Shown: in pieces, positions 33,437 to 43,955 of the stretch
Layout: each line of letters begins with the position of its first letter
Numbering within the stretch: position 1 is the stretch's first letter
Source of the DNA: Malus domestica
Taxonomy: Eukaryota > Streptophyta > Magnoliopsida > Rosales > Rosaceae
Length of the DNA: 64,000 bases
Assembly: GCF_042453785.1 (NCBI RefSeq)
Contig: NC_091673.1
Location: 6,655,001-6,719,000 of the forward strand
Direction: 5' to 3'
Made by a program: the position numbers and the translations under genes
Notes under the pieces: generated by a model
The model's input: the letters and a program-made list of their open reading frames with translations, nothing else
What the model was told of the DNA's origin: nothing
The model's database searches: none

Positions 33437-34776
33437 TCATGTGATTGAAAACGATTCATATTATAACAAGTGGATTAGTAACACTTCTAAATAATTGCTC
33501 GAGAAAAATTATCTAATAATCATAGCTCGATTGAATGCATTGTTTTCAGCTAAAAGCCTCGGATTTTCATTTCTTAGCGCATATCTGATTCAATGGGTAG
33601 CAACCTAACTCATGGAGCCAACTTCGCAACGTTGTCCTCGACCATAAGACCCCCCAACACAACTCTTCGTCAGAGTGGGATTAGTCCGATCTCCTTGACC
33701 GTTCAACACAACGAGTTCTACATTTTTCCTTCGAGATCCCAAATCGTTCGAGTCAAGGTTCGTAATACTACTTATACGCGTATAGTTTTCTCTAGTGCAG
33801 CTAATTGTACTCTTTTAAAATCCGAATGTGGTGAGTTAATATCGCTAATACTTCAACAGTATAATATGATTTTCAACGTGTCATCTATAAACTTCAATGT
33901 AGGCGTGGGGTATTTGAACAACTAATGCCTAAAGCAGAAGATATTGTCTCTCGTGCTTTATACACATTTGATATTGGTCAGAACGATTTAACTGCCCTTA
34001 TTCTTCAACATGTCTACTACCCAAGTCAAAGCATATGTTCCTGATGTACTAAATCAGTTCAAAAACACTGTCGAGGTAATTAGTGTGATCATAGCCACAT
34101 TTTATTAAAGGTCAAGTACCAAAATAATCCATGTGTTTTACCGAATTCGCCACATTTAATTTGTTTGTGACGTACTTGCTATATACAGAATATATACGAA
34201 TCTAGGAGGTAGATACTTTTGGATACACAATACAGGTCCCGTAGGTTGCCTCACATACGTATTGTCCCGCCTACCTATCTTAGCCGGACAGGTGGACAAG
34301 GCCGGATGTGCCGCACCTTACAAGGAAGTTGCTCAGTTTTTCAACCTTGGATTAAAAGAAGCTATGGTCCAATTAAGAAAAGAACTTCCATTGGCTGCAG
34401 TCAGTCACATACGTTGATGTCTACTCAGGCAAGTACTCGCTCATTAGCCATCCCAAGAAGCATGGTAAGCTTAAATTTTAAACATACACATCTGATTTTG
34501 CGCGTTGGAAAGTTAAGAAACCTTCCAACAGTTTACATCGAATTTGTTGATGTGAATGTAAAAAAAGTTGCAGGATTCGAGCAGCCGATAAGAGCATGTT
34601 GTGGTCAGGGTGGGGAGTACAATAACCAGATCCATGGAGGGAAGGTTATGGTGGATGGGAAAGGCATGCAAAGACCCGTCACTGTGGGTGAATTGGGATG
34701 GATTTCACTACACTCAAGCAGCTAACAAAAGGGTCTTTGATCTAATTGCAGATGGTTCACTACAGCAAGCTCATTA

Positions 34777-35358
34777 GATCACATGTGACTCTTTTTCTGT
34801 TCATATAAAAAATAGGAGAAAGGTCTCAAGTAGCATTATTATAATATCGCTAATAACGACAACATATTGATACTTTATTTTCGGACCAAAATTATTTGGA
34901 ACTATTTGCTATAATAATTGATTATTCATGGCCAACATGATAATTTATTATTGAGAATGTTCATAGTCGAAACTGTCCATACATGCGTCTACCCAATGCA
35001 TGCACTTCATTATCCATCAAGTTATAGTTTGCGTATAACCAAAAGGGTACATTTTCTTAACCCATATTTAAGGATCACCTAAATGGCTAAACGGTCTTCA
35101 ATGAAATTGACAATCATATTTGTATCAAACAAAATGGTCGCACGGTTAATCGTGAGAATATGAAGTGCTACCAAACCCGTTTTACATTCTATATACATAA
35201 ATAATTAAACGATATGCAATTATAATTAAACGATATGCAATTTGATTAAACTTTGCATAAAGCTTTAAACCATGTTAATGAATATTCCAACAAATTGCAA
35301 AATCGTGCGACATTTTTTATTACAATCGTGCGATATTCAATTTGATTAATACAAGAAG
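34777..35358. other. AT-rich spacer after GDSL unit 4
   Basis: No gene recognised. AT-rich with small repeats (TTAAACGATATGCAATT twice near 35205-35240). Confidence 0.4.
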
Positions 35359-35363
35359 ATGAT

Positions 35364-36097
35364 TGTGGAGCCAAAAATATTCACAAGGCGACACGTGGGT
35401 TTTTTGGACAAAAAGGACAAAAATACCCTCGAGGCATACCGGGTCTCCTACACGCGAGCAGTGGAGAATCATCCATCAACCAAGTCAGAAGTACCCAAAA
35501 TGGGTAACAATTCAAAACCTATTTCATATATGTTTTTACCTCATTTTTTCCTTATTCAATTAGCCATTTATTTCAAACATTCCATAACATCCTCAACCAA
35601 TTAATATAATCAATATATTAAAGGCTAATTACATCACCAAATCACCCCAAAATCACACCAAGGGCCGGCCATTCCCATCCAAAAAGAGCCTATCATATTC
35701 TCTACCTTTTCCACCATTTTCCCTTTTTAATTACACTAATTAGCTAGCCAATTAAACCCATAACCATCAAAACATTCCTTTATGTTTAAATTAGCCAATT
35801 AATCATAATAAATTGGCTAATTAAACCTAAATTAAACCTAAAAACCCTAGCCACCTCCTAACTCTATAAATAGGCACCTTTTCTCACCAAAAAATCAATT
35901 CCAATACTTTGGCAAAAATCCCAAAATTCTCTAAACACTCTTTCTCTCTAAATTCTAACTTTGGCATCGGAGGTTCTTCGGCCAAAGCCCCCCCATTCAT
36001 CGTGGGCGCGTGAGGCTCTTGGCCTTAACCTAAGGTGTTAATTGTTTTGTAGGTGCAAAATCGTCCAAGATCGAGGAGGAAGAAATTTGCATCCACA
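35364..36097 (+). mobile_element. solo LTR, 734 bp
   Basis: Begins TGTGGAGCC and ends GCATCCACA, giving 6-bp inverted ends TGTGGA/TCCACA. A perfect 5-bp target duplication ATGAT flanks it (35359-35363, 36098-36102). A TATA box TATAAATA (35865-35872) about 230 bp before the 3' end marks the U3/R area and gives the + orientation. A C-rich R/U5 region follows. No internal region remains, so this is an LTR-LTR recombination product, probably of a Gypsy-type element. Confidence 0.85.
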
Positions 36098-36102
36098 ATG
36101 AT

Positions 36103-36253
36103 CAACATCACAGAGACGTTAATTGCAACATTGTGCGATAATCCAACGGTTCAAATCAACTGGGACGGAGCCACTTCACGTAAGCAGCCAACAGGTGGAT
36201 ATTCCAACAAATTGTGAATGGCTCCTTTTCGGACCCACCAAACCCCTTGTAAA
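36103..36253 (+). pseudogene. GDSL esterase/lipase, unit 5 (last-exon remnant)
   Basis: After the solo LTR the sequence reads NPTVQINWDGA, then, after a one-base shift, FT-stop-AANRWIFQQIVNGSFSDPP, ending in TAA at ~36251-36253. This matches the GDSL block V and C-terminus of units 3-4. Nothing upstream of the LTR was recognisable as earlier exons. Confidence 0.7.
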
Positions 36254-36255
36254 CG

Positions 36256-36451
36256 GGAATTGGATCTTGTCCGAGGCAAATCCTCAGGATCCTTCTAGCC
36301 CAATAACACGAGCTATAAAAAATTCAACGGCTACAATTATTATAATTTTTAGAAGGACCTCCTGTTTGTAGCCGTTGCATCAAAATCCAACAGCCCGTGT
36401 TAGTAGATCAAGAGGATCCCGAGGGGTTTGCCTCGGAGAGGATCCAATTCC
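36256..36451. mobile_element. MITE, 196 bp, Mutator-like
   Basis: Inverted ends GGAATTGGATCTTGTCCGAG (left) and the reverse complement of the right end GGAATTGGATCCTCTCCGAG, continuing for about 40 bp. Flanks TTGTAAACG (36247-36255) and TTGAAAACG (36452-36460) match at 8 of 9 bases, consistent with a 9-bp target duplication. The insertion abuts the stop of GDSL unit 5. A second inverted pair (AACGGCTACAA/TTGTAGCCGTT) lies inside. Confidence 0.75.
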
Positions 36452-36641
36452 TTGAAAACGGCATGTCGTTACAAGTAGAAAGGACCACTGAAATACTAAA
36501 TCACTAAAATCACTTTGGTGTTTGTTGGTGTTTTTTCCTTTTGTTTTGCATATGCCTTTTCGCTCTTGTTTTGATGTGCTTTTAAAATGACTGAAAACTC
36601 TTTTGATGAAAAAACTTTTAAGACCTTAACAAAATACAAGT

Positions 36642-36981
36642 TGTTGATGCACAAAACCGGATGGTCTTGGAACAACGTAAATCCGACCGTGAATCTGCAA
36701 GTAATGTAAATAACACAAGATGTATCGTGGTTCACCCCAATGTTTGGGCTACGTCCACACTGATTGTATTGTATTTCTCTGAGAAGTGAGGGAGAGAGTG
36801 TGAGAGCTTTGCTCTAGCCAGGAGTCACCTTTTGGTTTGTGAGGGTGAGGAGGCCCTTTTATAGAATAAGGGCTCCTCCCCTAATTACATATTTGCCCCT
36901 TCATTTATTACATAATTACATTTAAGTCCCCCGAGTATTTATACGAGGTCTAAATACGAGGCCCTAAATATGGTATAAACA
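36642..36981 (-). repeat. 3' LTR of the LARD element
   Basis: 340 bp, near-identical partner of 41317-41656. The polypurine tract lies at 36982-36996 on the - strand. Contains GGTTCACCCCAATGTTTGGG, shared in related form with the LTR in the RTE composites. Confidence 0.88.
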
Positions 36982-37194
36982 GTAGTCCCCCAAGTCTTCA
37001 GTCAAGAGAGTCTTTTGGCTGGAAACTTGAAATTCAGTCCATGTGTGGGCCGAAGTAACTAGACGTTGTCTTGAACTGATGCCCGATATGAGGCGGTGCT
37101 CAAAGTGAAATGATGCTCATCCAGAAGTAGCACACGCTGCTCGGCTGCTCGTCTCGTGGCTTATGTTGCCTTGGTTGGCTCAGCTTGCTGCGTT

Positions 37195-38375
37195 TGAATG
37201 TGAGGGAGTCCCTTTTATAAAATAAGGGCTCACTCCTCAATACATGAATGATGGGCTAGAGTTGATGCTCGTGGCGAGTCGGTTGCTCAGTAGGCGGCGA
37301 TGCCCTCTAATGGTGGTGAGGGAGTCCCTTTTATAAAATTAGGGCTCGTTCCTCAGTACATGAATAATGGGTGTTCTCTAATGAAAGTGAGGAAGTCCCT
37401 TTTATAGAATAAGAGCTCGCTCCTCAATACATAAATAATGGGCTAGAGTTGATGCTGGCGGCGAGGCGGTTGCTCAGCTGGCGGCGAGGCGGTTGCTCAG
37501 CTGGCGGCGTTGCTCTCTAATAATGGTGAGGGAGTCCCTTTTATAAAATAAGGGCTCGCTCCTCAGTACATGAATAATGGGCTAGAGTCCCCCAAGTATT
37601 TTTCATAAGGCCCAGTTGAGGCCCAATATATGGTATATAATGTAGTCCCCCAAGTCTTCGGTCAATAGACGCTGTTGGCTGGAGACTTCAAATTCAATCC
37701 ATGTATGGGCTGAAATGGCGGTTGTTCGGAGGCGGTCTTTGTAGACCATGCACTGAAGCTTTGTAGGTGAAGCTTTGCAAGTGAAGCTTTGAAGCTGGAG
37801 CTCTGTAAATGAAGCTTTTGAAGCTAAGACTTTGTAAATGAAACTTTTGAAGCTGATTGTCATGAGTGATGCTCATGAATGTTTAATTGACATGAGTGAT
37901 GCTCATGAATGTTTAATTGACATGAGTGATGCTCATGGATGTTAACATGAGTGATGCTCATGAATGTTAACATGAGTGATGCTCATGAATGTTTATGTAT
38001 GATTGATATGAGTGATGCTCATGAATGTCTATGTACGAATGACACGAGTAGTGCTCATGTATAATTTTGAAGTACTGGGTGTACTTTTGATCACCTGGTT
38101 GGTGGCATAAATGGCTAATTGCCAAATTATTTTAGAGTACGGTTTGTACATTTCATCACCTGGTTGGTGGTATGAATGGCTGGTTGCCAAATGATATTGG
38201 AGTACGGGTTGTACATTTCATCACCTGGTTGGTGGTAATAGCGGCAGGTTGCCGAATAATTTTGGAGTACTGGGCGTACTTTTGGTCACCTGGTTAGTGA
38301 TAATAGACGCAAGTTGCCGAATAATTTTTGGAGTACTGGGCATACTTTTGGTCACCTAGTTGGTGCTATTTTGGG
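37195..38375. repeat. three families of tandem repeats inside the LARD
   Basis: (1) 37195-37590: about four copies of a block with GAGTCCCTTTTATAAAATAAGGGCTC and TACATGAATAATGGGC (landmarks), ~65-120 bp apart, interspersed with GGCGGTTGCTCAGC. (2) 37860-38045: seven or so units of ~20-30 bp carrying ATGAGTGATGCTCATGAATG, each with an ATGAG/CTCAT inverted core. (3) 38085-38365: four ~75-bp units around TCACCTGGTTGGTGGT and GCCGAATAATTTTGGAGTAC. Confidence 0.8.
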
Positions 38376-38847
38376 CTTATGGGCCTTCGCCCTCCACGAC
38401 ATGCCAGCCCATTAATTTTGGGCTTTGCCGTTTTTGTTTTTGTTTTTTTTTTTTTTTGTATTATTACCCTCTGATGGGGTTTATACAGATGTCTTTGAGA
38501 GATAAAAAAATAATAAATTACATCATTCAAAAAATCAATAAAGCAGTCTGTGTTACTTTTGCTTTTGCTTTTATTTTCTGCTTCGCTTTTGCTTTCCCAT
38601 GTGCTATCGCAGAGCAAAGCTTCCCTTTTTTCTTTGTTTTTGCATGTGGGTGGTCGACAGTGCGGTCTCCTCCTCATCAGTACCTCCAACACCAACTTAG
38701 CATCTTAAATACTTTGGAGAGCCACCAGAGTATTTAGTGGTGGTGGTGGGGTTCTGTCTTCAAGATCCATAGCTCCATCCCCCTTCCTATCAACCCCTTT
38801 AATCATTTTCCCATACTTTTTCAGTCTACACTTTTGGCATCCCAGGC

Positions 38848-39260
38848 TCACCAAAACCTTCTACAACTGTTCGTTGTTTGGGTCAACGTCATCGTCGCCA
38901 TCACTTGCGAACTTGCCACCGATTCGACGAGCTTGAAAAGCAAAAGCTTGGGATCCGAAGTGTCGATCTCGTTGTGGATGATGCCGAGGGAGAAGAGCTT
39001 GTAGAAGCAGTCGATGGCAGGGTAGACGACCTTGGGGTAAGCTGAATCTACGGCGAGGAGGACGGGGCCGAGGGCAAACTCGGCGTCGGAAAGAAAAATT
39101 CCAGAAATGGGTGACTTTGGATCGAAGATAGAGGAGTTGGTGACGGAATCGAGCTTGTCGAGGGCGGATTTGCAGGCGGAGACCAACTAGAGTGCTTGCG
39201 CCAGGCGACGTTCTTGATGATTTTATCGAGGTTGACCCCGGTGACGCACGATGTATTCAT
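38848..39260 (-). pseudogene. captured fragment of a BIG-type ARF guanine-exchange factor gene
   Basis: The - strand reads LDKIIKNVAWRKHS, then after a small shift LVSACKSALDKLDSVTNSSI followed by DAEFALGPVLLAVDSAYPKV and CFYKLFSLGIIHNEID. This is the N-terminal dimerisation (DCB) region of plant BIG (Sec7-type ARF-GEF) proteins, which act in vesicle traffic at the trans-Golgi. It is a fragment only, frameshifted, with no Sec7 domain, and lies in the sense orientation of the LARD. Parent assignment to a specific BIG is not attempted. Confidence 0.7.
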
Positions 39261-39389
39261 TCAGTTTCTTCATGCCCTTGAAAGCCGCCTGGAACCGGGG
39301 CTCCATTTTGGAAATGAAATTTCATGCGGACCCGACCCGACTAGCGTCCAGGAATATACCGAGTTCCTTCCGCTATGAACTCGCCAGTT

Positions 39390-40600
39390 TTAGGTGGTGC
39401 GTGATCGTCGGAGAAGCATAATACATGCCGGACATTGACACCGTTGGAATCGCTGACCAAGGAACCTTTTAGGATTTGGGTGTTCCCACACCCAGTCACC
39501 ATGGATGTGTGCTCGAGAGTTGCTTCTTCTCTTCGTTGACTTCGACCTCCACCATTGTTGTTTGGTTTCGAGTCCGTCGTCCTTGGAAGTTGTCTTCTTC
39601 TTCATCACTGTTTCAAGTCAAGCCTCTCTAAGTTTCAAGCTCTGGAGATCCATCACAGGAATCGGATCCTCCGACTCATGAACCGAGTTGACTCGGTCAT
39701 CCAAATCAACGACCTGGGTTGAATCTGGAAGTGAACGAAACGGTGGATGGGTAGGATTCAAAAGCCTTTTTTTTTTCTCAGAACAATGGAGGTCATCGTC
39801 TTCTCCTTCTGGGCGGCGAAGACTGTCCACTTGATGTGGAGGCCGGTGGGGAGTGGGACAAAGACGGCGTCGAGTTGGGATTGTCCAGAACGGCGTCATA
39901 AGAGCCGTAGATCTTAGCGGTCGGAGCGAAATGGTTAGCCTTGGCGACACATGTAGAATTGTCAATAAAGCGGCTTCTGCCAGTGTAAAGTGTTGCTTTT
40001 GGGGCTCGAGCTATGGCCTACAAATCACGTGGACTTTCAGGAAAGAGGACGCAAATCGCGACCACCAAAGATACCTGCCAACAATTACGTTATCTCCCTT
40101 CTTTTCTTTTGCCGTGTCTTCCACTTCTTTGTGGAATTGTTTACAATTCCACTAACATTTTTTTCTTTCTTTATTCCTTTCCTCCATTTTCTTTTTCTAA
40201 CATCAATGATTGTGTTCAAACCAGATTAGGTTTAGCCGACCGTGAGGATGAGGATGGCATCGAGAGGGATCCAAAGTAATGTTGTCTCTGCCTTCCCTCA
40301 AGTACTTGGATCTCCGCTTCACCAGGTCCTGGTGCTATTTTCCGTATCAGAGATGTTTAACAAGTCAACAAGTCCACCTACAATTAAACCAATTAAAAGA
40401 GAACAGCAGCTAAATCAGACACAAAGCTTGAAGAGGAAGAAGTGGCAGAGAGAGCAGCGGCAGAAGCGGCAGCGACTGAGGTAGCTAGAAAGCCCGGCTT
40501 CTTCATCAGCGGAGAAGATGGGTATTCGCTAGCTGGATACTTGGATGGTTGGACCTGGAGAGCCTGATCCAAGCTTTTGCTTTCTGCTGCTGCTGCTCAA
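39390..40600 (-). other. further LARD interior, possible captured coding pieces
   Basis: Two - strand open stretches look protein-like rather than random: 39618-39965 (Pro/Arg-rich, DDRVNSVHESEDPIPVMDLQ) and around 40450-40580 (MKKPGFLATSVAAASAAAL). I do not recognise the parents. A T-rich pyrimidine tract near 40090-40200 (+) resembles an intron end. No intact gene. Confidence 0.4.
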
Positions 40601-40924
40601 TCGAAGGAGCCACCCTCTTGGACTTCGAACGACTATTGAAGTTTTAGCACCATGGTTTGCCAAGTTTAGAGAGCTGGTGGTGTTTACGGATCAGATTTGA
40701 AAAAATTTCGAAGAAGCAGAGTTGGATGTCGGAGTCGGGTGAGGTCGGCTGGGTCAAAAGGTCCGAGTGGGTCTCATTTGTTGAAGAGGCGGAGCTCCAC
40801 ACTTACCTCTCTGCCCTCGTTGCGGTTCTCTTAGCTTATTGCATCCACCTTGATTGGTGAAAGCTTGAGCCTGAGCTCCTCCTTTGCTCTGAGCTTCTCG
40901 AGCCGCTCTAACTCGTGCTTCTCC

Positions 40925-41056
40925 ACGACGGGGCCGCAGCAGCCGCTTGATCTGATCCAGCCCCAAAATCACCAGCTTCCTGGAGGGGGTCTTGAACAGA
41001 AACGCCAGTATCATAAGCATTTCTGATAAAATCACTACGAACAGCAGCTGAATCAT
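40925..41056 (-). pseudogene. captured 5' exon of a BAP29/BAP31-like gene
   Basis: ORF start at 41056 reads MIQLLFVVILSEMLMILAFL then FKTPSRKLVILGLDQIKR, the first transmembrane segment and loop of plant B-cell receptor-associated protein 31-like ER membrane proteins. The CT-rich sequence just upstream on - (41057-41130) looks like the native 5' UTR. After residue ~42 the frame diverges (RRGEARVRAARE...). An alternative frame gives a charged EKHELERLEKLRAKEEL helix of unclear origin. It is in the sense orientation of the LARD, near its 5' LTR. Confidence 0.75.
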
Positions 41057-41316
41057 CTTTCTGGTGTTTTTGTTTTGGTGGGTTGTGGGGAAAGGCGTGA
41101 GTTCAGAGGCAGAGAGAGAGAGGGCTCTGTGTCTGTTTGAGATTTTGATCTTTTCTGTTTCTTTCTCTCACTAAAAAATGGAAAACGAAATGGGTTTTTT
41201 CTGGGTTCTTTTTGCAGATACACGGGGAAGATTGTGAAGGTTTCACGGTGGTGTGATAAAAGATTGAAAGAGAACCGATGTAACTTTTCGTGTCGATTCC
41301 CACAGACGACGCCAAA

Positions 41317-41656
41317 TGTTGATGCACAAAATCGAATGGTCTTGGAACAACGTAAATCCGACCGTGAATCTGCAAGTAATGTAAATAACACAAGATGTAT
41401 CGTGGTTCACCCCAATATTTGGGCTACGTCCACACTGATTGTATTGTATTTCTCTGAGAAGTGAGGGAGAGAGTGTGAGAGCTTTGCTCTAGCCAGGAGT
41501 CACCTTTTGGTTTGTGAGGGTGAGGAGGCCCTTTTATAGAATAAGGGCTCCTCCCCTAATTACATATTTGCCCCTTCATTTATTACATAATTACATTTAA
41601 GTTCCCCGAGTATTTATACGAGGTCTAAATACGAGGCACTAAATATGGTATAAACA
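41317..41656 (-). repeat. 5' LTR of the LARD element
   Basis: 340 bp, TG...CA ends in both readings. The primer-binding-type sequence follows on - at 41316 downwards. CAAGT target duplication at 41657-41661. Confidence 0.88.
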
Positions 41657-41661
41657 CAAGT

Positions 41662-42400
41662 GAAACTTGAAAAAGTACTTGAAGCAATTGATACTTCTTG
41701 AAGAAAACACTTCAAATTCTTTTAAAACCCAAATATACTTCAAATTCTTTTGAAACCCAAATATTTTTTTTCTTCTAAAAGCACTTTTAGTTAATTTAAA
41801 AGCTCTTACATACGAGTTTTAAAACAACTTTTCAAAATTTTCTAGTGAGGGCTCCACTAATACTTTCATTCCATAGTAAAGAGTTTATATTGATGATATT
41901 GTATGGGCTCCTCTAATACTTTCATTCCATAGTAAACACCCTGGTAATCTGCAATTAGAATCAAATTTCTTATTTTGATTTCCATTACAGACTAATAAAC
42001 ATGATAAAAATTATTATATTACTTATGTTATTCATAACCGATTGTTTTGTAACATGTACTTCAAGTGATACAAACACACTTATCTCGTACTCACAAGAAA
42101 AATTCGACTATTGCACAACCTATCATGGACAATTCTACTAAATACCTAATAAAAAAAAACAAATATATGATCCAAATATATAGATAAATGATAAACTCAA
42201 AGTAGGCAGTTGGATAATTAGGATTTGGAGGATTATAGGACATGTTAATGTGATTCAATCTGTTCTTGTCTAATGATGTTCCTAATTCACATCATATGTG
42301 GAAAATCTCATCTTGATCTGCATCAACGTTGGACCCTAATCACCTCCATCTATCCTTAATCACTTTGCTTTAACTTAATCCAATCATGCCGCTAATCGCC
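41662..42400. other. intergenic, AT-rich
   Basis: No gene. A ~32-bp segment (ACTAATACTTTCATTCCATA) is directly repeated with 60-bp spacing near 41855 and 41915. The right part is the probable 3' flank of the DUF868 gene before the Copia insertion. Confidence 0.45.
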
Positions 42401-42488
42401 TCATTCCACCTTCCAAGCATAAACGAACAAGGAAAACAGAGAGGATGTCCCACCTGCGTTATCCTGCTCCACTGTCACAGCAGAACAT
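42401..42488 (-). pseudogene. severed C-terminal codons of the DUF868 gene
   Basis: On -, the sequence left of the Copia element continues the DUF868 reading frame exactly when the element and one target duplication are removed. It supplies 28 further residues ending SLFVYAWKVE and a TGA at 42401-42403. The hydrophobic/aromatic end resembles the C-terminus expected for this family. This stretch is now 2.95 kb from the rest of the gene. Confidence 0.75.
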
Positions 42489-43113
42489 TGTTGTGCGGAA
42501 GCGTCAAATATGAAACCAATAAGCTAATACAGTAAAATATGACAAGACAAATAATCCAAAGAACACAAGGATTTATACTGGTTCGGCGTAAGCCTACGTC
42601 CAGTTCCGAGACGGCGAGGAAATTCCACTAATATCAAAAGGAGATTACAAATAGAGTTTTAACTCTCAAACCCAAATCCCACATACACCTAATAGCTCTC
42701 ACTAAAACAAAGAACAAATGGAGAAAATGGAAACATATACCAAATTCCTTCTCTCACTAAAGCCACAATATGTAGCACAAATATCTTTAATTGAGTGATC
42801 ACTCACAAAGGGGGAAGGCATCAACTCTATTTAATATGGGAGAGCCGAATGCTCTCTCCTCTGCTCACTGATTAGAGCTGTCAACAAACAACTCCCTTTT
42901 TTCTCCTCTACTGCCGCTCCCACTTCACCAAAGGCATAACAAAAAACATATAATAAACAAAAGGAACAAAACCATAATTGCCACATATTCTTTGCCTTTG
43001 TAAAAGCCACAAATCAAGGGCTAGACATCATAATGATGTCCCCCTTTTCCTTATTCTATTTTATTAGCCGAAAGGTATTTTGGCTTGTTGTCCACTTGGT
43101 CACAAATCCAACA
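42489..43113 (-). repeat. 3' LTR of the gag-only Copia element
   Basis: 625 bp, pair of 44814-45438. The polypurine tract expected just inside on - is CAAGGTGGAGATTG (43114-43130). Confidence 0.88.
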
Positions 43114-43955
43114 ATCTCCACCTTGACCAAGCTGTACCAAAGCCAACGAAAGTGAACATTTCTCTACCGTCTTCTCCAAATTTGCAAACCATAAGTGCCT
43201 TGATTAAAAAACAAAAGTGATTCAAACGAAGAACTGAAATTCTTCAATATCACCGACAAAAGATCAAGCACACCATACCAAAGTTGGACACACAACGAAC
43301 TCCACCTGCTCACAAACACCATGGTCTTAAACTGCACCAATAGACTCATTCACATAGCATGGCACATTCTCCAAGTCAAAACTGATTACAAATTTGGCAA
43401 CAAGGTCTCACATACCACATACAAAAATATGCCCTTCACTCAAGTTTACCATCATCACATGAGCACCAACAGGACAACCAAATTTTAAATTCAAATAATC
43501 AGCAGGAGATCCAAAACCATACCTCAACTGGAGTCTTCAAGAAAACTAATTGCAGATGATGGAGACCAACAGACCAAATAGCAGTGGCAAACAAATCCAA
43601 ACAAATCCAACCAAATGTCCATAGACCAAAGTTAGAAAGCATATGACTTGCCTTCTACAAGAGGGTTCCACACAAATGTTCCGCATTAGGTGTCTCACTA
43701 TCAAAACCTTGCAGAACTCAACAAATTGGTCCTCACTGAATACAATTTTACAAAAGGCAAAACCATACCAATATCCAAAACAAACAAAAAACAATGAAGA
43801 GGCAACTGACAAAACACAAGCACAACATAACAGAAGAATCCTTACAAACTCTTAAATCTCCATATGTAGCGAAGAGATTCAAGAGTACCCACAACACCAG
43901 ATTCCTTTTTTTTTTTTTTTTTTTAATATTTCAGATCTGGTGTAGCCAACTGTCA
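43114..43955. other. 3' untranslated interior of the gag-only Copia element
   Basis: No ORF with a recognised domain. A T-run of about 20 at 43904-43924 precedes the gag stop. This replaces the pol region of a full element. Confidence 0.6.

Larger units (their letters stand above)
25132..34776 (+). pseudogene. GDSL esterase/lipase, unit 4 (pseudogene, intron 1 holds an 8-kb insertion)
   Basis: Exon 1 starts at 25132 (MEPHSSRIIVVTVL...), with a hydrophobic leader and FNFGDSNSDTGG, but runs into TAG at ~25299 through a small indel. Later exon-1 blocks (PHGQSYFHRPAG, CDGRLVIDFIG) survive up to the donor at ~25385. An ~8-kb RTE composite fills the intron. Exon 2 resumes after 33550 (THGANFAT), exon 3 near 33908-34077 (ALYTFDIGQNDLTA), exon 4 near 34200-34465 (YFWIHNTGPVGCLTYV), and exon 5 near 34575-34776 (NWDGFHYTQAANKRVFD, TAG). 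Exons 2-5 carry several frameshifts. The Asp/His block is intact, though out of frame with the preceding part. Confidence 0.85.
36642..41656 (-). mobile_element. complete non-autonomous LTR retrotransposon (LARD type), 5.0 kb
   Basis: Two 340-bp LTRs (36642-36981 and 41317-41656) with ends TGTTGATGC...TATAAACA, and a perfect target duplication CAAGT (36637-36641, 41657-41661). Read on - the 5' LTR is followed by TTTGGCGTCGTCTGTGGGAA, a primer-binding-type sequence of plant Gypsy elements. The 3' LTR is preceded by the polypurine tract GACTTGGGGGACTAC. No gag or pol is present in the 4.3-kb interior, which holds host-gene fragments and tandem repeats. The LTRs differ at only a few positions, so insertion is recent. 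Confidence 0.88.

Noticed and set aside
37860-38045. CRISPR-like regular array
   Set aside because: Eukaryotic LTR-element minisatellite. Units are contiguous, with no unique spacers.
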